Assembly: GCF_028331445.1 (NCBI RefSeq)
Contig: NZ_JAQMHX010000002.1
Coordinates: forward strand, 372,001-436,000
DNA from: Candidatus Phyllobacterium onerii
GTDB lineage: Bacteria; Pseudomonadota; Alphaproteobacteria; Rhizobiales; Rhizobiaceae
Direction: 5' to 3'
Length of the DNA stretch: 64,000 bases
The position numbers and the translations under genes are program-made. Shown here piece by piece: positions 54,571-62,638 of the stretch. Numbering within the stretch: the stretch's first letter is position 1; every line of letters starts with the position of its first letter. The notes under the pieces were generated by a model, which worked only from the letters and a program-made list of their open reading frames with translations, searched no databases and was not told the origin of the DNA.

Positions 54571-56772
54571 TCATGCGACGTCCGGGAGGCCGCCGATCAA
54601 CTTGTCAAGCGTGACAGGATAGTGCCGGACCCTCACCTCCGTCGCGTTATAGATGGCATTGGCGATGGCGGCCGAAACACCGCATAAACCCAGTTCGGCA
54701 ATCCCCTTCGCCTTCATAGGCGACGACATCGGATCGGTCTCGTCCATGAAGATCACCTCCTGGTGCGGGATATCGGCATGCACTGCCACCTCGTAGCCGG
54801 CGAGATCGTGGTTGACGAAAAAGCCGCGGCGGGTATCTACGGCAAGCTCTTCGGACAAGGCCCCGCCCGCACCCATGGTCATCGCGCCGATCACCTGGCT
54901 GCGGGCCGTAATCGGATTGAGGATGCGTCCAGCCGCGCAAACCGCCAGCATGCGGCGGATACGGCTCTCTCCGGTCGCGGCATCGACGCCGACTTCGACG
55001 AAGTGCGCGCCGAAGGTCGACTGCTGGTGCGTCTCTGACAGGTCGCCCCATTTGATGGTGTCCTCGCCGACGAGACCGTCTGGGCCCGCGGCTTCGGCGA
55101 GCGGCACCGACCTGTTGCCCGAGCGGACTTCGCCGTCTTCGAAGAGAACGTCCTCGGAGTTGAAGCCAAGCTTCTGTGCGACAGCCTCCCGCAGCTTGAC
55201 ACAGGCCGCATAGACGCCTGCCGTGGAACAGTTTGCGCCGAACTGCCCGCCAGACCCAGAAGATACCGGGAAACGCGAGTCACCAAGTTGGACGCTGACC
55301 TTGTCGATGGTCACGCCAAGCATTTCCGCCGCGGTCTGCGCGATGATGGTGTAGCTCCCTGTTCCGATGTCGGTCATGTCGGTCTCGACGCTGACCACTC
55401 CTTCCGCGTCGAGCCGCACGCGTGCGCCCGAAGGAACAAGCAGGTTGTTCCTGAACGCCGCGGCGACGCCTGTGCCGATCAGCCAGTTGCCGTCGCGCTG
55501 CAAGCCGGGTCTGCCGCGTCCGTTCCACCCGAAGCGTTCCGCGCCGAGCTTGAGACAGCCGACAAGGTCGCGGTGAGAGAAGGGCCGCTCCGGCTTTTCA
55601 GGATCGACCTGGGTGTCGTTGATGATGCGGAATTCGACCGGATCGATGCCGAGCTTCTCCGCCACTTCGTCCATGGCAATTTCAAGGGCCATCATGCCGG
55701 GCGCCTCACCCGGAGCTCGCATGGCATTGCCCTCCGGAAGATCGAGCGTCGCAAGGCGCATTGCGGTCATGCGGTTTGCTCCGGCATAAAGCAGCCGCGT
55801 CTGCATGACGGCAGTCTCGGGCTGTCCGCCGGGAAGGTCGCCCGACCAGCTCTCATGCGCGATCGCGGTGATCCTGCCGTCGCGTTCGGCACCGATGCGC
55901 AGGCGCTGAACTGTCGCCGGTCGGTGCGTCGTGTTGTTCATCAGGAACGGGCGGGGCAGTGCCACTTTGACCGGCCGGCCGGCGGCACGGGCGGCAAATG
56001 CCGCCAGTACGGCATCGGAGCGCAGGAACAGCTTGCTGCCGAAGCCGCCTCCGATGAACGGCGACATCAGGTGAATCTTCTCCTTATCGATGCCGAGGGT
56101 CGTCGCAAGGTCGGTCCGCCACCAGTCAATCATCTGGCTTGAGGTCCAGACCGTCAGCTCGTCTCCGTCCCAGGCGGCGATGGAGGCATGCGGCTCCATC
56201 ATCGCGTGCGACTGATCGGGCGTGGTGTAGGTTTGGTCAAGCGTGACTGGCGCTGACTTGAAGGCGGCCTCGAAATCCCCCGCGCCTGAGTCCGGATCGC
56301 CGGATTCCAATTCTGGCTTGACCGCGGTTTGCATCGCCTGCGCAAGGTCGAACACGCCGGGCTCCTCAGTATAGTCGACCTTTACGAGCGCGGCAGCGGC
56401 ACGCGCCTGTTCAAACGTCTCTGCCACGACAACTGCGATCGCCTGATGATAATGCTGCACCTCGTTGCCGCCGAACAGTTTCGCGGTGTTGAACTTGCCT
56501 TTCTTCCGATCACCGACTTCGGGCGCGGTAACAACAGCGATCACGCCTGCGGCCGCCCTGGCGCCGGAGACGTCCATCGACTTGATGCGGCCCTTCGCGA
56601 TGGCGGCGCCTACCGGATATCCGTAGGCGCACTGTACTTTGGGATCATGCCATTCATAGGCGTAGATCGCCCGGCCGGTCACCTTTAGCGGACCGTCAAT
56701 GCGGGGGATTGGCTGGCCGACCACTTTGAGGCGATCGATGGGATTTGTGGTGACTGGTGTATCGAACTGCAT
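54571..56772 (-). CDS. paoC: Aldehyde oxidoreductase molybdenum-binding subunit (PaoC/YagR-like)
   Basis: A large subunit of the xanthine oxidase family, 733 residues, holding the molybdenum cofactor that oxidises aldehydes. It starts 'IDRLKVVGQPIPRIDGPLKV' and has 'FIGGGFGSKL' and 'MRAPGEAPGMMALEIAMDEV'. The catalytic glutamate is in 'KAKGIAELGLCGVSAAI' near residue 690. Unlike xanthine dehydrogenase, the FAD and Fe-S parts are on separate polypeptides encoded directly upstream. ATG 56772 is three bases after the paoB stop. It looks intact. Confidence 0.93.
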   Translation of the reverse strand: MQFDTPVTTNPIDRLKVVGQPIPRIDGPLKVTGRAIYAYEWHDPKVQCAYGYPVGAAIAKGRIKSMDVSGARAAAGVIAVVTAPEVGDRKKGKFNTAKLFGGNEVQHYHQAIAVVVAETFEQARAAAALVKVDYTEEPGVFDLAQAMQTAVKPELESGDPDSGAGDFEAAFKSAPVTLDQTYTTPDQSHAMMEPHASIAAWDGDELTVWTSSQMIDWWRTDLATTLGIDKEKIHLMSPFIGGGFGSKLFLRSDAVLAAFAARAAGRPVKVALPRPFLMNNTTHRPATVQRLRIGAERDGRITAIAHESWSGDLPGGQPETAVMQTRLLYAGANRMTAMRLATLDLPEGNAMRAPGEAPGMMALEIAMDEVAEKLGIDPVEFRIINDTQVDPEKPERPFSHRDLVGCLKLGAERFGWNGRGRPGLQRDGNWLIGTGVAAAFRNNLLVPSGARVRLDAEGVVSVETDMTDIGTGSYTIIAQTAAEMLGVTIDKVSVQLGDSRFPVSSGSGGQFGANCSTAGVYAACVKLREAVAQKLGFNSEDVLFEDGEVRSGNRSVPLAEAAGPDGLVGEDTIKWGDLSETHQQSTFGAHFVEVGVDAATGESRIRRMLAVCAAGRILNPITARSQVIGAMTMGAGGALSEELAVDTRRGFFVNHDLAGYEVAVHADIPHQEVIFMDETDPMSSPMKAKGIAELGLCGVSAAIANAIYNATEVRVRHYPVTLDKLIGGLPDVA

Positions 56773-56775
56773 GGC

Positions 56776-57726
56776 TTACCCCTTGGCTTCCGCGATGACA
56801 GCGCTGAGTGTGCGCTCGACGAGAGCAACCTTGAACCGGTTCTGATCGGTGGGACGCGCGTCCGACAAAAGAACGCTGGACGCCGCTCTTGCGCCCTTGG
56901 GCAGTTCGGCGTCCGCAGTTTCCATGCGCCACGGCTTGTGCGCGATACCGCCGACGGCGACACGGCCGGTCCCGTCGGACTGGATAACCGCTCCGACGGA
57001 AACGAGGGCGAAGGCGTAGGATGCGCGGTCGCGGACCTTGCGGTAGATATGCTTGCCGCCGATCGGGGGCGGCAGCATGGCGGCGGTGACGAACTCGCCC
57101 TTTTCAAGAACAGTATCGCGCTCAGGCGTGTCACCTGGCAAGCGGTGAAAGTCGGCGATCGGGATAGAGCGCCGGACGCCGTCAGCATTCACCGTTTCTA
57201 TTACAGCGTCGAGCGTTCGCATGGCGATGGCCATGTCGCTCGGATGGGTGGCGATACAGGATTCGCTCGTGCCGACGACGGCGTGCTGGCGTGTGATCCC
57301 GCCGATCGCGGAACATCCGCTCCCCGGCTGGCGCTTGTTGCACGGCTGGTTGGTGTCGTAGAAGTACGGACAGCGCGTGCGTTGCAGGAGGTTGCCTGCG
57401 GTCGTCGCCTTGTTGCGCAACTGGCCGGAGGCTCCCGCCACGAGCGCGCGCGACAGAAGACCATAATCGCGGCGGATCCTCTCGTCGGCGGCAAGATCGG
57501 TGTTACGCACCAGGGCGCCGATGCGGACGCCACCCTCTGGGGTCGGTTCGATCTTATCCAGACCAAGACCGTTAACATCGATCAGATGGGTCGGCGTTTC
57601 GATCTCGAGCTTCATGAGATCGAGAATATTGGTGCCCCCTGCGATGAACTTTGCCTCGGGATTGGCCTCCGCCGCCTTTGTGGCTGCCTCAATCGAAGCT
57701 GCGCGCTCGTAAGTGAAGGCTTTCAT
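56776..57726 (-). CDS. paoB: Aldehyde oxidoreductase FAD-binding subunit (PaoB/YagS-like)
   Basis: A 316-residue CO-dehydrogenase-type flavoprotein subunit. The FAD motif '[20 protein letters not shown]' is near residue 26. A cysteine-rich insertion ('[20 protein letters not shown]' then 'GSGCSAIGG') near 115-145 matches the region that binds an extra [4Fe-4S] cluster in PaoB. The C-terminal 'CO_deh_flav_C' domain follows. ATG overlaps the paoA stop (ATGA). Confidence 0.92.
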   Translation of the reverse strand: MKAFTYERAASIEAATKAAEANPEAKFIAGGTNILDLMKLEIETPTHLIDVNGLGLDKIEPTPEGGVRIGALVRNTDLAADERIRRDYGLLSRALVAGASGQLRNKATTAGNLLQRTRCPYFYDTNQPCNKRQPGSGCSAIGGITRQHAVVGTSESCIATHPSDMAIAMRTLDAVIETVNADGVRRSIPIADFHRLPGDTPERDTVLEKGEFVTAAMLPPPIGGKHIYRKVRDRASYAFALVSVGAVIQSDGTGRVAVGGIAHKPWRMETADAELPKGARAASSVLLSDARPTDQNRFKVALVERTLSAVIAEAKG

Positions 57727-58241
57727 GCTTTCCTCCCCGAGACTTCTGCAACGGCATCGATTATGTTTGAATAGGCGCCGCAGCGGCAGATGTTGCCGCT
57801 CATGCGTTCTCTTAACTCCCCGGGGGTAGCCTCAGCTTGCGCCGTTAGGTCGCCGGTGACGTGACTGGGGATGTTCGACTTGATTTCTTCCAGCACCGCG
57901 ACCGCGGAACAGATCTGTCCAGGCGTGCAGTAGCCACATTGGAAACCATCGTGTTTAACGAAGGCAGCTTGCATGGGATGTAAATTTCCGGGTTCGCCGA
58001 GGCCTTCGATCGTCGTGATCTCGTTATGCTCATGCATCACAGCGAGTGTCAGACACGAATTGATGCGTCTGCCGTCGACCATCACGGTGCACGCACCACA
58101 CTGACCATGGTCGCACCCTTTTTTCGTTCCAGTCAGATGCAGGTGCTCGCGCAGCAGATCCAGCAGCGTGGTGCGATTGTCCACCTCGAGACTATGTCCC
58201 TTTCCATTGACAATCAATGATACTTTCGTGGTTCTGGTCAT
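57723..58241 (-). CDS. paoA: Aldehyde oxidoreductase 2Fe-2S subunit (PaoA/YagT-like)
   Basis: A 172-residue iron-sulfur subunit carrying two [2Fe-2S] clusters: the plant-type site '[16 protein letters not shown]' with a fourth Cys in 'NSCL', and the helical-domain site 'GYCTPGQ' with '[10 protein letters not shown]'. ATG 58241 has AGGGA five bases upstream, giving a protein without an export signal. Typical PaoA carries an N-terminal Tat signal; here a Tat-like peptide is encoded just upstream but in a different frame (58267-58362). As read, this subunit would stay cytoplasmic. Confidence 0.9.
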   Translation of the reverse strand: MTRTTKVSLIVNGKGHSLEVDNRTTLLDLLREHLHLTGTKKGCDHGQCGACTVMVDGRRINSCLTLAVMHEHNEITTIEGLGEPGNLHPMQAAFVKHDGFQCGYCTPGQICSAVAVLEEIKSNIPSHVTGDLTAQAEATPGELRERMSGNICRCGAYSNIIDAVAEVSGRKA

Positions 58242-58266
58242 GTCATTCCCTGATGATTGAGCTGGC

Positions 58267-58362
58267 TCAGAAATTGATACGGGCCCACACAAGCGCGATG
58301 CTTGCTGCGGACGAGATAAGCAGATCACGCCGGGACATGACAAGTTGATGAGTGCCTCGCAT
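58267..58362 (-). pseudogene. Out-of-frame Tat signal peptide ahead of paoA
   Basis: A 31-codon ORF encodes 'MSRRDLLISSAASIALVW' (second ATG at 58338), a clear twin-arginine motif S-R-R-D-L-L followed by a short hydrophobic stretch, then TGA at 58267. In related paoA genes this segment is fused to the iron-sulfur domain. Here it stops 26 bases before the paoA ATG and lies in a different frame. Confidence 0.6.
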
Positions 58363-58472
58363 GTCTAGCTCCAGTCCATTGAAGTCGCTCGCGACGGTCG
58401 CGCTAGAGCATGTGGCCGTCAAATTTGTTCACAAGCAGCCCGCAATTCGATACCGCCCGGGCAATTTTTGTC

Positions 58473-58676
58473 CTACCAACTCTGGTTGTTGTACCAGTCG
58501 TCGATCTCGCGCCTGGCCTCGTCCTTTGCCTTGCCGTATCGCTCCTGGATTTTGCCTTCCAGCTGGTCACGCTTTCCGGCGATGACGTCAAGGTCATCGT
58601 CGGTCAACCGGCCCCACTGTTCCTTGATCTTGCCCTTCACCTGCATCCAATTTCCTTCCACGCGATCCCAGTCCAT
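58473..58676 (-). CDS. CsbD family stress protein
   Basis: A 67-residue hydrophilic helical protein with the CsbD pattern 'MDWDRVEGNWMQVKGKIKEQ', 'WGRLTDDDLDVIAGKRDQLE' and 'GKIQERYG'. ATG 58676 has AAGGAG nine bases upstream, and the best EcfG-type promoter of the window ends 28 bases before it. CsbD proteins are general-stress markers in many bacteria; their molecular function is unknown. Confidence 0.95.
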   Translation of the reverse strand: MDWDRVEGNWMQVKGKIKEQWGRLTDDDLDVIAGKRDQLEGKIQERYGKAKDEARREIDDWYNNQSW

Positions 58677-58703
58677 GACAGATCTCCTTGTTGGCTGGAG
58701 TGA

Positions 58704-58728
58704 AACGCGCCAGCCAGTTGCGTGTTCC
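58704..58728 (-). promoter_or_regulatory. EcfG-type promoter of csbD
   Basis: Minus-strand GGAAC-N16-CGTT (GTTCC 58724-58728, AACG 58704-58707), an exact match to the general-stress consensus, 28 bases before the ATG at 58676. Confidence 0.78.
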
Positions 58729-58843
58729 AAAGGCATGGCAGCAACGCCGTGCACAAGCCAGCGAAAGAAAATCCTTGGCCGATGGAACGCCTTCTTCTCC
58801 GGAGGATTAAAGAGAGCTATCACCAAGCCCTGGGAGAAACCCC

Positions 58844-59260
58844 ATGACCTCTTTGGAGCAGGCTATCTCAATTGCTGCCAGCGCCCATGCTGGTTACCTC
58901 GCCGACGATGAAGAACCGTATATCTTCCACCCTTTGCGGGTGATGCTCGCCTTGGATGCAGAGGATGAAAGGATCGTCGGTATCCTGCATGATGTCGTCG
59001 AGAAAACGCCGTGGACGCTTGACAACTTGCGTTCGGAAGGACTTCCCGGTCATATCCTGGAAGCAATCGATTCAGTCAGCCGTCGCCAGGGTGAAGAGTA
59101 TTTCGACTTTGTCTTGCGCACGCGAGAAAACAGCCTTGGACGCCGCGTTAAAATCGCCGACCTGAAAGACAATATCGAGAAGGTCAGGTCACACCTGGAG
59201 GATCCTGGAGCGCGGGAGAAGCTGGCCAAGTATGAAGAGGCATTGGCGCGACTTTCGTGA
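58844..59260 (+). CDS. HD-domain (p)ppGpp-hydrolase-like protein
   Basis: A 138-residue stand-alone HD phosphohydrolase resembling the hydrolase domain of SpoT/Mesh1-type small alarmone hydrolases. Metal-binding residues are visible in 'YIFHPLRVML' (H), 'VGILHDVVEKTPW' (HD) and 'RVKIADLKDNIEKV' (D). No synthetase, TGS or ACT domain is present. The start ATG 58844 has GGGAG upstream. It is divergent from csbD, with the csbD promoter in the 167-bp gap. Alarmone hydrolysis is a family-based inference; another nucleotide substrate is possible. Confidence 0.75.
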   Translation: MTSLEQAISIAASAHAGYLADDEEPYIFHPLRVMLALDAEDERIVGILHDVVEKTPWTLDNLRSEGLPGHILEAIDSVSRRQGEEYFDFVLRTRENSLGRRVKIADLKDNIEKVRSHLEDPGAREKLAKYEEALARLS

Positions 59261-59305
59261 ATTGATGCATGCCCGCACCGGAGAAGCGATCCCCAAAGGC
59301 TGCCG

Positions 59306-60472
59306 TTATCGCCTGTCCTGCATCAGTTGCGTCGCTACGGCCAGCGCGAGGCAAAGCAGACCGAGGGTCAGCGAAAATCCCTGGATGCCGACCAGTTCCA
59401 TAACCGCGCCGGTGACCGGCGGGCCGGCGATGCCGCCGACACCCCAAACCATGGCGAAAGCCGCATTGCCGGCCATCAGCATCGGCCCGGAAAAGCGTTC
59501 GCCCAGTTCGATCAGAGCCATGGTGTAAATGCCGAACGATACTGCGCCCCAAACGAACGCCACTGGCCAGACAAACACCGAGTTGAATGACAGCGGCAAC
59601 AACAGACAGCCAAGTACTGTCGTTAGCGCGCAGAACATCAGCGCCCTGTTCGAGCCCTGCGTTTCGGCCAGCATGCCGAGTGGTATCTGCAGCGCAATAT
59701 TGCCGGCGGCGAAGACAGCCAGCAGCGTTGATATCCTGGCTTCCGGACTACCGTAGCCTTGGCCATAGGCCGACATCAGTGCCAGCGTTACCTGCTCGAA
59801 CGCGGCAGCGGTAAACACCGCAAACAGAAGCAGCGGTGCCTGCGGCACGAAACGCCTGACGGAAGCCTGCTGCGCATGGCCATTGTTGAATTTGGGCAGT
59901 TTCGGCAGCACCCTGAGCAGGCAAAGCCCGCACAAAACGAAAGCCGTGATGCCGACCAGGAAAGGCGGCCAGCCGTGCGTTCCAACGACGGTCAGGGTGA
60001 GCGGCCCCAATGCAAAGCCGGCGGAAATCACCGACGTATAAACGCCCATGATACGGCCGCGCTGTGCCGGCGGAGTCAGAGCAATCATCCAGGTTTCGCT
60101 GATCACGTAGAGCGGATTGACCGCAAAGCCGAGCAGAAAGCGGAGCGGAAACCAGACAAGGACATTCTGCTGCCAGCCGATAACAGCGAGCAGCACAGCT
60201 GCCAGGCCGGCGCAGGACAGCGCGGTTCGCCCTGCCCCGAAATGTCGTGAGAGCCATGGGATGAGCGGCGCCGACAGAATAAACCCAAGCGGCGTCATCG
60301 CCGCCGACAAGCCGATTAGACCGGGCGACATGCCTTGCCGCTGCAGGATAAAACTGAGCAGAGGATAACTCAGCCCTTGCGCGATAGCGAAGACAGAAAC
60401 CGTCGCTATTATGCCTGCCAGCGCTGCCCATGGTTTCGCGTTCGATTGAATCTGCAACTCTTCATTTGCCAT
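59306..60472 (-). CDS. MFS transporter (YcaD-like)
   Basis: A 388-residue major facilitator with twelve predicted helices. The family loop 2-3 motif is modified. 'NPLYVISETWMIALTPPAQR' followed by 'GRIMGVYTSVISAGFALGP' is characteristic of the YcaD-type group. ATG 60472 is chosen for GGAG upstream; the longer frame to 60649 adds an implausible hydrophilic extension. It converges on the HD-domain gene with a 45-bp gap and no clear terminator. Substrate unknown. Confidence 0.85.
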   Translation of the reverse strand: MANEELQIQSNAKPWAALAGIIATVSVFAIAQGLSYPLLSFILQRQGMSPGLIGLSAAMTPLGFILSAPLIPWLSRHFGAGRTALSCAGLAAVLLAVIGWQQNVLVWFPLRFLLGFAVNPLYVISETWMIALTPPAQRGRIMGVYTSVISAGFALGPLTLTVVGTHGWPPFLVGITAFVLCGLCLLRVLPKLPKFNNGHAQQASVRRFVPQAPLLLFAVFTAAAFEQVTLALMSAYGQGYGSPEARISTLLAVFAAGNIALQIPLGMLAETQGSNRALMFCALTTVLGCLLLPLSFNSVFVWPVAFVWGAVSFGIYTMALIELGERFSGPMLMAGNAAFAMVWGVGGIAGPPVTGAVMELVGIQGFSLTLGLLCLALAVATQLMQDRR

Positions 60473-60784
60473 GGGTTTGCTCCAAAACGCTTGGCCGGAC
60501 AACGCTCGGCTCTGTTTTAGCACTCGCTTCACGACCATCGAGCTAACTTGAGGAACTGCCGAGATTGGCAAATTCAGGTTGTCGCGCAGCCCGGACACCC
60601 TCGCCTGTTTCTTCGAAATCCTTATGCCAACTTCAACGAGCCGATCCAATTCTGCAATCGCGATGATGTAGCCGCTATCGATGCAATTCGGCGATCGACG
60701 TAAATGGCTATGAGGGGTTTAAGCCTACGATTTTAGCTGCGTCAATGAGTGCATTTGTAAGACATCAATTCCAATCCCACATTG

Positions 60785-60892
60785 GGTTCAGTCAGCGCGG
60801 TTCTCCTCCCACCTATCCGCGCTGGCTGCTCCCCTTTTGGAGGTTTTCAACCTTCACAATTAAAGCCGGGCTTTTTAGTCCGGCTCTTTTTT
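60785..60892 (+). ncRNA. Candidate trans-acting sRNA with an anti-Shine-Dalgarno loop
   Basis: A stem AGCGCGG/CCGCGCT (60794-60800 with 60817-60823) presents a 16-base single-stranded loop containing CTCCTCCC, complementary to ribosome-binding sites. A second weak CTCC-loop-GGAG helix follows. The end is an intrinsic terminator: AGCCGG/CCGGCT (60864-60869, 60880-60885) then C and six T. This architecture resembles the rhizobial alpha-r sRNAs with CUCCUCCC loops. The 5' end is not defined and no strong promoter was identified. It lies in a ~970-bp gap between the MFS and XRE genes. Confidence 0.5.
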
Positions 60893-61189
60893 GCCTGGTG
60901 CTCCAGATCATCCTTCCGATGTGATACGTGACGCCAACTGTCAAATCCATAGCGCCAAAGGGATGACGCCGGACGCACGTTATCTTACTCGCCTGAGGCA
61001 TGCGCCCCCGTGTCCAGATCAGCTGATCCAAAGTGCGCCCACCTTTCGAGTACAAGCTGGTTTGAGGGTTAAAAACATGACACGGCCAGCGGCAAAATTG
61101 CCGGTCGCGCTGCGGCTGGCAGCGCGATTGACATGGGGCTATTTCCTCGGCAAGGATTGCGCAGTTTCCCGGCGAGCTTAGGTGGAGGG

Positions 61190-61290
61190 CCCGATCGTGG
61201 CGAGCTACCTGGTTCAAGGCGGTTGCCGCCCCTCCCCTGAAACCCGTCCCGCTGCTGTCGAGTGACCGCTCTCCCGGTGGCGGTTTTTTT
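61190..61290 (+). ncRNA. Second candidate sRNA ending in an intrinsic terminator
   Basis: A G+C-rich segment with GGCGG-TT-GCCGCC (61218-61230) next to CCTCCCC, and a terminator stem ACCGC/GCGGT (61265-61269, 61280-61284) followed by seven T (61284-61290). No ORF with a ribosome-binding site ends at this terminator. The transcript start is unknown, so this rests mainly on the terminator and the C-rich single-stranded stretch. Confidence 0.35.
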
Positions 61291-61442
61291 ACGCAATGGT
61301 TCCCTAACTTGCCGAGCCGGCGGTCATATCGCATAGGCGGCCAGGAGCCTACCCCAGATGCTGGGTGCTCATCGCCGCTGCGGCCAAGCCCGCCAGGCGG
61401 CTCTTTCGCAATCCTTTAACCGGTGTATGGGATATTGGCGCG

Positions 61443-61694
61443 ATGGTAGCGTTTACGCGAAATTCGGCAGCAGCCCGTATTGATAAAGACCTTGGCGCAA
61501 AGCTGAGAGCCGCCCGCTTGGCCGCTGGCCTCAGCCAAATCGACCTCGGCGCATCCATGGGCATTTCAGGCACGCAAATCCAGAAGTACGAGAGCGGCAG
61601 CAACCGCATGGCCGTCTCAATGATGATCGCGTTGTGCCATGTACTCAAGCTTGACCCGATGGCATTCCTTGCGGATTACTTCCCTCAGCGCTGA
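61443..61694 (+). CDS. XRE-family helix-turn-helix regulator
   Basis: An 83-residue protein that is almost entirely one HTH_3 domain: 'LGAKLRAARLAAGLSQIDLG', 'ASMGISGTQIQKYESGSNRM' and 'IALCHVLKLDPMAFL'. ATG 61443 is chosen because the domain begins about 18 residues later; the frame extends to 61365 without better support, and the ribosome-binding site is weak. There is no sensor domain. Such short regulators often accompany mobile or quorum-type loci, but nothing of that kind is adjacent. Confidence 0.85.
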   Translation: MVAFTRNSAAARIDKDLGAKLRAARLAAGLSQIDLGASMGISGTQIQKYESGSNRMAVSMMIALCHVLKLDPMAFLADYFPQR

Positions 61695-62040
61695 CAGCAG
61701 TGCCAAGGCGCGGGCGACGACTTGAAATTCATGACGCTCGTGGGCATTAACGCTGTCACTTACCCGCAGTACCGGATTCCGTCATCAGGTCGGGTCACTG
61801 CACCAGAAGCCGCTGGCAACGATCGTGGCACCAAGTGGTTTCCGGCAGCATCCAAGGTAGCAGTGCGATGAAAAAGTCTTGCTCGCAGCAGCGCTTGTCG
61901 CCGCAGCCGCAATTCCTGCCCGTCGCCAAATCGCAACATGGAAGCAACCAGGTTTTGGACAGTTTCGGGCGAGCTTGAGCGACCATCTCGTTTCGTACAT
62001 TTTTCTAGCAATTGGCATTATCTAAGCTTAGGACAGAAGA
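61695..62040. other. No gene supported
   Basis: Only overlapping low-quality ORFs occur here, with no domain, terminator or EcfG-type promoter. It may contain the promoter of the 57-residue protein gene at 62041. Confidence 0.4.
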
Positions 62041-62214
62041 ATGACTTTCGAGGAACCAGCACTCAATAGCGTCGGCATTGAACCAAAAGATGGAAAATGG
62101 TTCGTGACAGTGCACGAAAGCGGGCAAGTTAAGCAGCGCCCCTTTGGTACGGAGGGAGCCGCGAAGGAGTTCGCCAAACAGGAAGAAAGACGCCTGGGCA
62201 TTGTCAGGAGATAG
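62041..62214 (+). CDS. Small hypothetical protein (57 residues)
   Basis: An ORF from ATG 62041 with AGGACAGAAGA upstream. The product has a compact beta-beta-alpha appearance: 'GIEPKDGKWFVTVHESGQVK' followed by 'FGTEGAAKEFAKQEERRLGI', resembling small rhizobial DNA-binding-like or stress proteins of unknown function. The alternation of hydrophobic residues and the ordered helix suggest a real folded protein. Confidence 0.6.
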   Translation: MTFEEPALNSVGIEPKDGKWFVTVHESGQVKQRPFGTEGAAKEFAKQEERRLGIVRR

Positions 62215-62427
62215 CCTTCCGGACTTCGCGTACTGCTGTTTGACGGCACCCAGAAGCCGTCTGCCGCACGAATGTCCTCAAGCTGATTTGAACGATCACG
62301 CCAGGATGAAACGCGACACATTCGTCACATATGGCGTCCGGCATAGACCAGGCAAGTAACGTCTGGCACTGTGCAGAAGAATCCGCAGCACTGCTGGTTC
62401 GTATTTTACGGCCGGGCGCATGCCCTG

Positions 62428-62547
62428 TCAGCCTCTCGGCAGCGCAATCTCGATGTCCAGAGCCACGACGAGCACGGCAAGTAGCAGCAGCATCGCCAGC
62501 GCGGCTACACCGACCGTCAAATTTAAATGTCCTCCAACGGGAGCCAT
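62428..62547 (-). CDS. Small single-pass membrane protein (39 residues)
   Basis: ATG 62547 has GGAGACAACA just upstream; ATG 62559 in frame is weaker. The protein is 'MAPVGGHLNLTVGVAALAML' followed by a continuous Leu/Val/Ala helix and a short acidic-basic tail. It is transcribed divergently from the six-helix membrane protein gene at 62639. No family recognised. Confidence 0.45.
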   Translation of the reverse strand: MAPVGGHLNLTVGVAALAMLLLLAVLVVALDIEIALPRG

Positions 62548-62638
62548 TGTTGTCTCCATGCGTTGACAATGCGTTAAGGAATGCGACAGATTTGTGATGG
62601 TTTTGTGACATGTCAAGTGCATGCAAATCAGGTGATCG

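Noticed and set aside
55288-57774. Two plus-strand ORFs of 284 and 278 codons opposite paoC and paoB
   Set aside because: They are antisense shadows of well-supported molybdoenzyme subunits.
58740-58843. GGAAC upstream of the HD-domain gene as an EcfG-type promoter
   Set aside because: The expected -10 position reads GATT and not NGTT.
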